DNA from: Ruminococcus sp. UBA4350
GTDB taxonomy: Bacteria; Bacillota; Clostridia; Oscillospirales; Ruminococcaceae
DNA: 27,368 nt
Reading direction: 5' to 3'
Assembly: GCA_002394125.1 (NCBI GenBank)
Contig: DGSY01000092.1
Location: 1-27,368 of the forward strand
Shown: one piece after another, positions 6,517 through 13,287 of the stretch
How the letters are laid out: every line of letters begins with the position of its first letter
Numbering within the stretch: the stretch's first letter is position 1
Made by a program: the position numbers and the translations under genes
The notes under the pieces: model-generated
The model's database searches: none
Told to the model about the DNA's origin: nothing
Seen by the model: only the letters and a program-made list of their open reading frames with translations

Positions 6517-6660
6517 TCTATACTCGTTCATCCGTACTGATTCATGCAAAACAGCATCGTTGCTCCCTCTTCCGCATATTGTCACCAATGCAGTCAGCTT
6601 TGTTGACGGGTTGATGTATAACAGCAATGTCGAAAAAAACAACCGGTATTATATGAATTA

Positions 6661-7221
6661 TTGAAGGCGATCGAGGACTCGCGCACGATCTCTTTCGATT
6701 ATGTCAGTCAGAAGCAGATCCGTCTGCATTATACAGAGATCCTCCCTGTCAAAAATATCTCTATGGAAAACATAGGGCGGAGATATCTGTTCGCGGTCAA
6801 TCTCTTTTCTCCCGAGCATTATCCGACGCTGTTTCTGCTGGACAATTTATCCGATGTTCAGGCAGGCGCGGTATCTTCAGATTATTCAGACGATGAGAAG
6901 GAAAAGCTGTACCGTGAAGCGGTTCATTTCTCCGCCGGCAGTCTGCATATTCATACGAATCATTTGATCCGCATTCATTTGCTCCTGCATCCCGATCATG
7001 CCGGAATCCTGCTGCGTCAGCTGCCGGATGCAGAGCTTGTTCCGGAAGACGATGATCTTTGTCATGCATATGTCAATGTCGTTCATACGCGGGAGCTGCG
7101 CCCGTTTCTGCGAAAAAATGCCGAATGGGTCAGGCTGGCGCCGGATGATGCATCCGGTCTGCGGGAGGAGCTGAACGAAGAAGCTGCGGAATGGAGGGCG
7201 CTCTATGGAATTATATCATGA
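6661..7221 (+). CDS. WYL-domain protein 1, probably frameshifted near its start
   Basis: WYL proteins are ligand-sensing regulators that often accompany CRISPR and other defence loci. TISFDYVSQKQIRLHYTEIL and RRYLFAVNLFS match the WYL fold, with a WCX-like C-terminal part (IRIHLLLHPDHAGILLRQLP). No helix-turn-helix is present. The listed start is a TTG at 6661 without a ribosome site. In-frame sequence continues upstream as QPVLYEL to a stop at 6619. An ATG at 6627 lies in another frame; if the A7 run at 6633-6639 had six A, it would read MSKKQPVLYELLKAIEDSRT, a natural WYL N-terminus. So the gene is either frameshifted, expressed by slippage in the A run, or started at TTG. It overlaps the next WYL gene by 17 bases. 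Confidence 0.65.
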   Translation: MKAIEDSRTISFDYVSQKQIRLHYTEILPVKNISMENIGRRYLFAVNLFSPEHYPTLFLLDNLSDVQAGAVSSDYSDDEKEKLYREAVHFSAGSLHIHTNHLIRIHLLLHPDHAGILLRQLPDAELVPEDDDLCHAYVNVVHTRELRPFLRKNAEWVRLAPDDASGLREELNEEAAEWRALYGIIS

Positions 7222-8152
7222 ATATCAGAACCGCTATATCCGCGGGATCATCAAAGCCATGAACCGCGCTGTCGATGCCGGAAAAATCAGCACCTATGAC
7301 TTTGAGGATATCGTATATCAGAGTGCAGACGATCCGGAGCACCGCATCGGCAGAGCATTTCTGGATGCATTTATGGAAAGCGCTGTCTTCGATCATTCTG
7401 AAAAATATATGCTGAAACCGGTCATTCCTGTCAGGATCAGCCTTTGTCCGACTGCTGCCGAATACCAATGGCTGAATCATGCCCTGCAGTCGCCGCTCGC
7501 TGCATTGTTCTTTGAGGATGCCGACCTGACCGCGCTGCGTTCTGCGCTGGCGGAGCTGCATCTGCCGGATCTCATGCGCCATATTGAATCCTGCGGGAAT
7601 GCAGCGCCGGAGATTCCGGATCCGGCGGTATTCCGGACAGTCCTGCAAGCAATCCGGCAGGGCCGCTTTCTCAGGATGACCAATACTTCGCGGAGCGGTG
7701 CGGTCTATGCAGAGCAGACAGTGATCCCACTGAAGCTGGAATACGATCTTGCCTCCGGCAAATGGTATCTTTCGTTCTGTGATGCAGATGCAAGCCGGCC
7801 GATCCGGGCATATCTCGGAGCGCTGTCGGATGTATCGGCAGAGGAGGAGATCCCGGCGGAGAAGCGTCCCGATCTGCGGGAGATGATGCAGGCGAAAAAA
7901 GCAGAGCCGGTGATCCTGCGCGTTTCGCCGGAGAAGAACACGCCGGAGCGTGCAGTCAGATTCTTTTCGCAGTATAATACCGCGGCGCTGCCGGAGCCGG
8001 ACGGCGGCCTGCGCATGGAGATCCGGTATTATACATTTGATGCGGAGACGCTGCTGCGGCAGATCATCTCATTCGGACCGTATGTGCAGATTCTGTCGCC
8101 GCCGGACATGATTGCGCGGATGCGTGAATTCCTGCGGAATTATCCTTATTGA
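7205..8152 (+). CDS. WYL-domain protein 2, possible CRISPR-locus regulator
   Basis: A 315-residue protein with a helical N-terminal part (LYHEYQNRYIRGIIKAMNRA) and a WYL-like region around residues 150-220 (LQAIRQGRFLRMTN, PLKLEYDLASGKWYLSFCD, SRPIRAYLGALSDV). A C-terminal WCX-like domain follows (EPVILRVSPEKN, FGPYVQILSPPDMIARMREF). WYL domains bind ligands, and the family includes transcription regulators. GGAGGG precedes the ATG. It overlaps the end of the first WYL gene, so the two are coupled. The gene ends five bases before the promoter of the first type III-A array. A role in controlling the CRISPR loci is inferred from position only. Confidence 0.75.
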   Translation: MELYHEYQNRYIRGIIKAMNRAVDAGKISTYDFEDIVYQSADDPEHRIGRAFLDAFMESAVFDHSEKYMLKPVIPVRISLCPTAAEYQWLNHALQSPLAALFFEDADLTALRSALAELHLPDLMRHIESCGNAAPEIPDPAVFRTVLQAIRQGRFLRMTNTSRSGAVYAEQTVIPLKLEYDLASGKWYLSFCDADASRPIRAYLGALSDVSAEEEIPAEKRPDLREMMQAKKAEPVILRVSPEKNTPERAVRFFSQYNTAALPEPDGGLRMEIRYYTFDAETLLRQIISFGPYVQILSPPDMIARMREFLRNYPY

Positions 8153-8156
8153 CGGC

Positions 8157-8185
8157 TTGACAAATCCGCAAAAATGTGATACAAT
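8157..8185 (+). promoter_or_regulatory. Promoter and leader of III-A CRISPR array 1
   Basis: TTGACA (8157-8162), 17 bases, TACAAT (8180-8185). The leader to the first repeat (8186-8270) is about 85 bases and contains a TGCTTTTT/AAAAAAGCA hairpin (about 8214-8237). Confidence 0.75.
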
Positions 8186-8270
8186 ATGTACAGAATCCCG
8201 TGGTGCGTACCTGTGCTTTTTGACACGAAAAAAGCATCGTTTCAATGCCGTTTCGCACACATATTCTGGG

Positions 8271-8633
8271 ATTGCAACTTACACCCCTCACGGGGACGGA
8301 AACAGCTTCAGAGCGTTGAATGCTTCAGAAAGATTTTCCAATTGCAACTTACACCCCTCACGGGGACGGAAACGCGTAGTTGAAGGCCTGTGCTTTCTTT
8401 ATACCGAATTGCAACTTACCCCCTCACGGGGACGGAAACCTCGGTCACGCGGTACCCTTCTCTGGATTCAAATTGCAACTTACACCCCTCACGGGGACGG
8501 AAACTCGCATATAACCTGGATTACATATGCAATCGGAGATTGCAACTTACACCCCTCACGGGGACGGAAACTACCAATCATCTTCTGTTAATTCTTTCGG
8601 TTTCATTGCAACTTACACCCCTCACGGGGACGG
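8271..8633 (+). CRISPR. Type III-A CRISPR array 1 (6 repeats, 5 spacers)
   Basis: The 33-nt repeat begins ATTGCAACTTACACCCCTCA and ends CGGGGACGGAAAC. Full repeats start at 8271, 8341, 8408, 8472 and 8539; a last repeat at 8605 loses its 3' end after GGACGG. The repeat at 8408 lacks one A (32 nt). Spacers are 32-37 nt. Transcription is on the plus strand: a promoter lies upstream, the decayed repeat is downstream, and the 3' end would give an 8-nt ACGGAAAC crRNA tag, as in type III systems. The repeat is the same as in array 2 on the other side of the csm operon. Spacer 4 (8505-8538) is nearly identical to spacer 7 of array 2. Confidence 0.97.
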
Positions 8634-8639
8634 CACAAC

Positions 8640-8673
8640 AAAAAGCACGCACAGGAAAATGTGCGTGCTTTTT
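8640..8673 (+). terminator. Terminator of III-A array 1
   Basis: AAAAAGCACGCAC, an eight-base loop and GTGCGTGCTTTTT form a strong stem ending in a T run, seven bases after the decayed last repeat. Confidence 0.85.
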
Positions 8674-8683
8674 GCATATAAAA

Positions 8684-8715
8684 AACGGGCGTACCCTTTG
8701 CCGGATACGCCCGTT
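8684..8715 (-). terminator. Terminator of the type III-A operon
   Basis: AACGGGCGTA pairs with TACGCCCGTT. Read on the minus strand, the stem is followed by TTT. It lies just after the csm6 stop and faces the array 1 terminator, so the convergent transcripts are kept apart. Confidence 0.8.
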
Positions 8716-8721
8716 CTGTAT

Positions 8722-10083
8722 TCAGAGATAGGATTTCAGCTTCTCATTCATCAGCTGATAGGATTGCAGGAATTCGTCTGTCAGCGGAATGTCCGTGTAA
8801 TTCCGGACATAGCTTTTCAGCAGGACGATCAGCTCCTGCGGGCTGCGTCTGACTTCCTTCCGGAAATCCGAAACCGTAAAGCCCTGCATGGTATGGGCGG
8901 CCAGATTCCGGATCGCTTCTTCAATGTTCCGCAGCTCGATCGTTTGTGTGACGAACTGCCTGTCCTTCTTCGGATCGGCAAGATTCTCGATCAGATTCGT
9001 CAGATGCCATGAAAGCACATAACCGGACGGAAGCGGCGGCGCGGGCTTGTGCTTCTTTCTGTCATTCTGATGGTAGACTGGAAGCTGCTCGAATTTCCCG
9101 TAAAGATCCGAGTTTTTCAGCGCATAATCATCCCACATCAGCAAATCGGTTTTGCGGGTATAGTTTTGCAGATCAATGCCGAACATCCGGTCTAAAGCGC
9201 TGACGAATATTTCAATGATAAACGGCGTAAGCGCCCGCAGGAAGTCGGTGTATTTCTCCTTCTTCACATAGATATCCAGCAGCAGGAAATATTCCGCTGT
9301 CTGCATATTGCCGGACATCAGATCCTCCCTGCCGCATTCGCAGAATTTCTGCTGTGCATCCCTGAATTTGGCATCGCTGCGCAGAATTGCCGCATCGAGC
9401 AGCGATGTGAATTTCGGAGAGATCAGGCCGCGCAGCTGCACGCTGACGGTTTTTGCCGCATGATAATCATATTCGTCGATCAGCTTCGCAAGCACTCTGC
9501 GGTTGAATTCATAGAGCAGATTGGTATGCTCGGAAACCGTCACGCGGTTTTCCGCTTCGGGCAGAAGATCGGCATTGCGCGTCCATTCCTGCTGAATATT
9601 GCATTCCCGCGGATGATTCGTCTGCTTGTTCGGCGTCGCGACCTGTAACGGCTTCAGATCCAGCTCCGTCGCCGAAGCAAGGATTTGCAGCGTGCTTTTC
9701 ATGGCAGGCGTACCGGAGGAAACATTGACCAGCAGCTCTGCATCGGGGTAATCGTCGCGGAGCTTCGTTAATATGTCGCGGAAATCCCGCAGGAACACAT
9801 CGAACAGATGCACCTCTGTGAGCTCCGGACGCTCGATGACTTCAATGTCAAAGGATATCCCCAGCGACTGTTCGAGCAGCTCTAATCCGCCGAGATAGCG
9901 GTGATCCTGCTGCTCCAGATCGCAGGCTTCCTTTGAAAAATACAGGATGATCTTATCCGGACGCTCATGACGGCAGATCTGCAACAGTGCGCCCTCACGC
10001 ACGGCGGGCTGCCCGTCGGTCAGCTGCTTCCTGTCCTCAGAAACAGGATCGGTCATTCCGACCGGTGAAAACAGTATCTTCAT
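8722..10083 (-). CDS. csm6: Csm6, CARF-HEPN cyclic-oligoadenylate-activated RNase
   Basis: Csm6 is the ancillary effector of type III-A: its CARF domain binds the cyclic oligoadenylate made by Cas10, and its HEPN domain then cuts RNA without sequence guidance. The 453-residue protein has an N-terminal CARF-type fold with the signature LLVNVSSGTPAMKSTLQIL (about residues 117-135) and a C-terminal HEPN with the R-x4-H motif IRNLAAH (Arg392, His397). Both active signatures are intact, so it is probably functional. Its ATG overlaps the csm5 stop (ATGA). It is the last gene of the operon, before a terminator. Whether cA4 or cA6 activates it cannot be told from the sequence. Confidence 0.92.
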   Translation of the reverse strand: MKILFSPVGMTDPVSEDRKQLTDGQPAVREGALLQICRHERPDKIILYFSKEACDLEQQDHRYLGGLELLEQSLGISFDIEVIERPELTEVHLFDVFLRDFRDILTKLRDDYPDAELLVNVSSGTPAMKSTLQILASATELDLKPLQVATPNKQTNHPRECNIQQEWTRNADLLPEAENRVTVSEHTNLLYEFNRRVLAKLIDEYDYHAAKTVSVQLRGLISPKFTSLLDAAILRSDAKFRDAQQKFCECGREDLMSGNMQTAEYFLLLDIYVKKEKYTDFLRALTPFIIEIFVSALDRMFGIDLQNYTRKTDLLMWDDYALKNSDLYGKFEQLPVYHQNDRKKHKPAPPLPSGYVLSWHLTNLIENLADPKKDRQFVTQTIELRNIEEAIRNLAAHTMQGFTVSDFRKEVRRSPQELIVLLKSYVRNYTDIPLTDEFLQSYQLMNEKLKSYL

Positions 10084-11198
10084 ATTTTCTTTTCCTCAAA
10101 TCGAAGTTTGCATAGTCCCATTTCTTCCAGGCGCCCGCCGGAATCGGTCATTTTGATCGCCTTCGGTGAATAGCCGTTCTGTCTGAAAAAGGAGATGTGC
10201 TTTGGCGTCCAGAATTGCAGATCGAGTATTTTAGCCGTGCTTTCAGCACCCTGTTCCGGATCCTGATACAGCGCATTCAGAACTGTTTTATGGTGGAATC
10301 CCGTACCGCCGCCGAGATAGAGATACATTTCATTTTCGGGATTGATTTCGGGCGGGAGATAATCCAGAAAGATGCTGCGGAATGTATCATCATAAAACGA
10401 AAAGAAATGATCGCCGGCTTTGAGAATCTGCTTTGCAGAAAACGGGCAGAGCGTTGTGTCGATCGTGATATCAAAGGTCAGCTGCGTTTTCATTTTCAGT
10501 GTTTCGCGCAGGATGTTCAAAGGGTTTTCGTTCTTTTTGAAAATGTCGATCTTCTGCGAAAGAGACAGGCAGTCAGCGGAAGCGGGGGAGCTGTCGCTGA
10601 CGATCAGCCCGGCCATACAGTCATTGGTGATCGCATCCCATTGTTTCTGATCGCGGTGCAGTGTCCGGAATACTTTGCTTTCGATCCGGGCGGATTCCCA
10701 TGACAGAAGGGATTTCTGGAATCGATTCGTTTCTTCGAGCCTGTCGCCGATATCCTTTGTATCATTCTGAAATGCATCCCGATCCTGCAAAATCGCATCT
10801 GCCGCAAGTACAGTACGCAGCGCACCTTTCAGACTGCTGCCCGGAATATACGGCATTCCGTATGCATCCTTGATGAACCGCTGAATCTCAAAACGGGCTT
10901 TCCGTTCGGTGCTTTCCGTTGCGGGAAAGGAATACGCAGCCCATGAAGCATACGCCTGCTCCGGTACGGAATGCTGTGTCAGAAAATCGGTCATGGAGAT
11001 ATCCTTCGGCAATCCCTTTTCAAACGCATCCAGCAGATGATACTGCTGCAAGCCTCGGAACAGCTTCATCGGGTGCATCACATAAATCCTGCGGGATTTT
11101 CCGGAATAAACATAATCCAGCTTTGTCAGTTTTTCTCCGCTGCCGATGTGTACGGGAGACAGTGTTTCCAGCGCTGCAGTATAATACAGATATCTCAT
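10080..11198 (-). CDS. csm5: Csm5, type III-A effector subunit
   Basis: Csm5 is a Cas7-like RAMP protein at the crRNA 3' end of the Csm complex and is needed for crRNA maturation. Family signs in this 372-residue protein are the N-terminal LETLSPVHIGSGEKLTKLDY, the segment MPYIPGSSLKGALRTVLAAD (about residues 115-134), and a late glycine-rich YLGGGTGFHHKTVL. The ATG at 11198 is chosen over a TTG one codon earlier; GAGG lies nine bases upstream. There are 17 bases after csm4, and the stop overlaps csm6. Confidence 0.92.
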   Translation of the reverse strand: MRYLYYTAALETLSPVHIGSGEKLTKLDYVYSGKSRRIYVMHPMKLFRGLQQYHLLDAFEKGLPKDISMTDFLTQHSVPEQAYASWAAYSFPATESTERKARFEIQRFIKDAYGMPYIPGSSLKGALRTVLAADAILQDRDAFQNDTKDIGDRLEETNRFQKSLLSWESARIESKVFRTLHRDQKQWDAITNDCMAGLIVSDSSPASADCLSLSQKIDIFKKNENPLNILRETLKMKTQLTFDITIDTTLCPFSAKQILKAGDHFFSFYDDTFRSIFLDYLPPEINPENEMYLYLGGGTGFHHKTVLNALYQDPEQGAESTAKILDLQFWTPKHISFFRQNGYSPKAIKMTDSGGRLEEMGLCKLRFEEKKI

Positions 11199-11215
11199 CA
11201 ATACACACCTCGCTC

Positions 11216-12166
11216 TCAGACATGAATAAACAGCGGGAATCCGTAACGGTAAACGGGATGACGGCCGTTTACAGATACATCATAAAGACCGCCGCTGAAC
11301 GGAGCTGCAAAGCAGGAGCCGGCTGCAAACATATACAGGTCGTTTTTCTTCTGCGGGTTAGCCGCATAGGTTTCCGAGGCGGCAAATCCGCTCCGCCGGA
11401 TCAGCATATAGCCTGCATTCTGCGCGGCCTGTTCCAGCTCCGCATCAAGCGGAAGACAGACAGAAAGCGTCATCAGACGGTCTGACTGTTCCGCCGACAG
11501 AAGATCGGACAGTGCGTCAGGCAGGTCATCGGATCCCGCACGGAATCTGCCGAAGCCGGATGTGCGCTTTCCGCCGATCCCGGAATAGCCGAGCGATGTG
11601 ATGACCGAAAGATAACGCTTCATCAGCGTGTCATTCTCCGCGCACAGGAGAAACCACAGCCCGCAGTCCGGTGCAAACTGAAATCCTCCGACATAATACG
11701 GCTCGGAATCCTGTTCCGGATTCTCCGCTGCTTTGACATTCGTTTGAAGAAATGCAGTTCCGATTGATTGTATGGCGCGGTTGTATTCGGCGCACTGCTC
11801 CGCTGAAAGCTCGCCGCGCAGATATGTCTGCAAGGCCGGAGCCGGCAGATACCGCAGCTTTTTGAACTGCTTTTTTACAGTTGAATCTGCGGATTCGGAT
11901 TCCGTTCTCCCCCGGACGGAAATTGCCGGCTTCGGGATACAGCATTCATTTCCGATGAGCGGGAATGCATCTGAGATACGGAATAAACCGTTTTCCGTTT
12001 CACCGATCAAAGCCTGTAAGCCGGCTTCCCCTTCTGTCAGCAGCACTTCATGGCAGATCGCTGAAAACAGCGTATCTGCGCAGATTGAGTATCCGGATGA
12101 TTCCAGAAGTCCCTCGCCGAAATGCACCGGCCCCGTAAACTGCATTCTGATGATACGGCAAATCAT
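11216..12166 (-). CDS. csm4: Csm4, type III-A effector subunit (Cas5 group)
   Basis: Csm4 is the Cas5-like RAMP subunit that binds the 8-nt crRNA tag and contacts Cas10. This 316-residue protein begins with the typical RIIRMQFTGPVHFGEGLLES, followed by SICADTLFSAIC, and carries the glycine-rich loop GYSGIGGKRTSGFGRFR (about residues 198-214). The ATG overlaps the csm3 stop (ATGA). No sign of damage. Confidence 0.92.
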   Translation of the reverse strand: MICRIIRMQFTGPVHFGEGLLESSGYSICADTLFSAICHEVLLTEGEAGLQALIGETENGLFRISDAFPLIGNECCIPKPAISVRGRTESESADSTVKKQFKKLRYLPAPALQTYLRGELSAEQCAEYNRAIQSIGTAFLQTNVKAAENPEQDSEPYYVGGFQFAPDCGLWFLLCAENDTLMKRYLSVITSLGYSGIGGKRTSGFGRFRAGSDDLPDALSDLLSAEQSDRLMTLSVCLPLDAELEQAAQNAGYMLIRRSGFAASETYAANPQKKNDLYMFAAGSCFAAPFSGGLYDVSVNGRHPVYRYGFPLFIHV

Positions 12167-12825
12167 ATCAGCTCAGCACCTTTCAGTGATGTGCTGCATT
12201 CCTGCAATACATCATCCGCGATTTCGCCGATGACAGATTCCGCATGAAGCTCCCGGAATCTGATCTTGCCGTAGCCTCTTGAGCCGTTTCCGCCGAGATA
12301 GTCCAGAGAAAGCAGCTTCATTCCCTCAGCAAGCAGGCAGATATTCTGCGCCAGCTCGTCCGGTCCGGATGCTTCGCAGATGATCTCCAGATCAAACTGT
12401 GCGCCGCGGATCACACGCTCGATCTGGCGCGGATTCGCAACAGCGGTGAGCCGGTTGATCGAATTTTCAAACTTCACCTCCGTCGGTGAATAGATATCCA
12501 TAGATTCCAGACGCTGCATAAAGTCTTCGTTCAGGAACAGATCACTGAACAGCACCTTACTGCGGTTTTTCTGTGAGCCGAACAGATCACAGATCTCCTT
12601 CGGATCATCTGACAGATTACAGTCAGAGCCTGTGTGCGCACGGGATAACAAAGTGCGGATCTTTCCCTTCAGACTGCTGCCCGGAATCATCGGGCGGTGG
12701 TTCAGGGCATCGCGGACAACCGGAGAATCTGCTGAACCGATCGGAGAGAATGCACCGCCGGTTCCGATATGCAGACCGGTGACGGTTTCCAGTATGCCGG
12801 TAATTTTCACTTTCGTAAACATCAT
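12163..12825 (-). CDS. csm3: Csm3, type III-A backbone RNase subunit
   Basis: Csm3 is the repeated Cas7-group backbone protein that cuts target RNA at 6-nt steps. The 220-residue sequence has the family start ITGILETVTGLHIGTGGAF, then IGSADSPVVRD with the catalytic aspartate (Asp33 from the first Met, matching the known active Asp of Csm3 proteins). IPGSSLKGKIRTLL and the C-terminal YLGGNGSRGYGKI follow. Two adjacent ATGs are possible (12825 and 12822); the second is better spaced from GGAGGG. It overlaps the end of csm2. Confidence 0.95.
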   Translation of the reverse strand: MMFTKVKITGILETVTGLHIGTGGAFSPIGSADSPVVRDALNHRPMIPGSSLKGKIRTLLSRAHTGSDCNLSDDPKEICDLFGSQKNRSKVLFSDLFLNEDFMQRLESMDIYSPTEVKFENSINRLTAVANPRQIERVIRGAQFDLEIICEASGPDELAQNICLLAEGMKLLSLDYLGGNGSRGYGKIRFRELHAESVIGEIADDVLQECSTSLKGAELI

Positions 12826-13286
12826 TGCCCTCCGATATAGAATTTATGATATGCGACAAGCGCTTCCATGTATTTGCATACCAGCTCGAACTGCTTCACG
12901 GAATCTTTTACGCTGTCCAGACCTTCGATCAAAGCAGATTGCTTCATAAATGCGGGTACTCCTTTTTCGCCGCGGCCTGCCGCGTAAACAAAGCGCATTT
13001 TGATATACTGCACACGGCTCATGAGATTTTCGTCCAGCAGCTTTTCCTGCCGCACACGAATGATCTCCCGCACCTCTGTCAGAAGTGAAAACAAACCGCG
13101 CAGCTGCGTGGTGCTGATCTTGTCATTCCCTTGTTTGTGTTCAAGGATCACCTTTTCGGCGGAATCGGCAAAATTCGTGATATCCAGAGCCTTGATATCA
13201 ACGGCAGGCTTAATTGGCTGACTGCTGCTTTTTTGCTGCCCTGAAAACGGTTTTACGCCGTAGGAGCCGTTTCTGTTCTGCTGCAT
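12822..13286 (-). CDS. csm2: Csm2, type III-A small subunit
   Basis: Csm2 is the small helical subunit along the Csm complex belly, contacting crRNA-target duplex. The protein has a flexible polar N-terminus (MQQNRNGSYGVKPFSGQQKS) and then helices typical of Csm2: KISTTQLRGLFSLLTEVREI (about residues 75-95), SRVQYIKMRFVYAAGR, and FELVCKYMEALVAYHKFYIG. The ATG at 13286 lies after an AGGAGGG site and one base after the cas10 stop; an upstream in-frame extension inside cas10 is unlikely to be used. 154 residues. Confidence 0.9.
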   Translation of the reverse strand: MQQNRNGSYGVKPFSGQQKSSSQPIKPAVDIKALDITNFADSAEKVILEHKQGNDKISTTQLRGLFSLLTEVREIIRVRQEKLLDENLMSRVQYIKMRFVYAAGRGEKGVPAFMKQSALIEGLDSVKDSVKQFELVCKYMEALVAYHKFYIGGQ

Positions 13287-13287
13287 T

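Noticed and set aside
6422..6664. 80-codon frame overlapping the end of the glycerate kinase gene
   Set aside because: It starts inside the kinase gene, runs through its terminator and has no ribosome site.
8112..8731. Several plus-strand open frames of 60-160 codons through array 1
   Set aside because: They are translations of the CRISPR repeat in three frames (recurring LHPSRGRK, LTPLTGTET, TYTPHGDGN); no ribosome sites or families.
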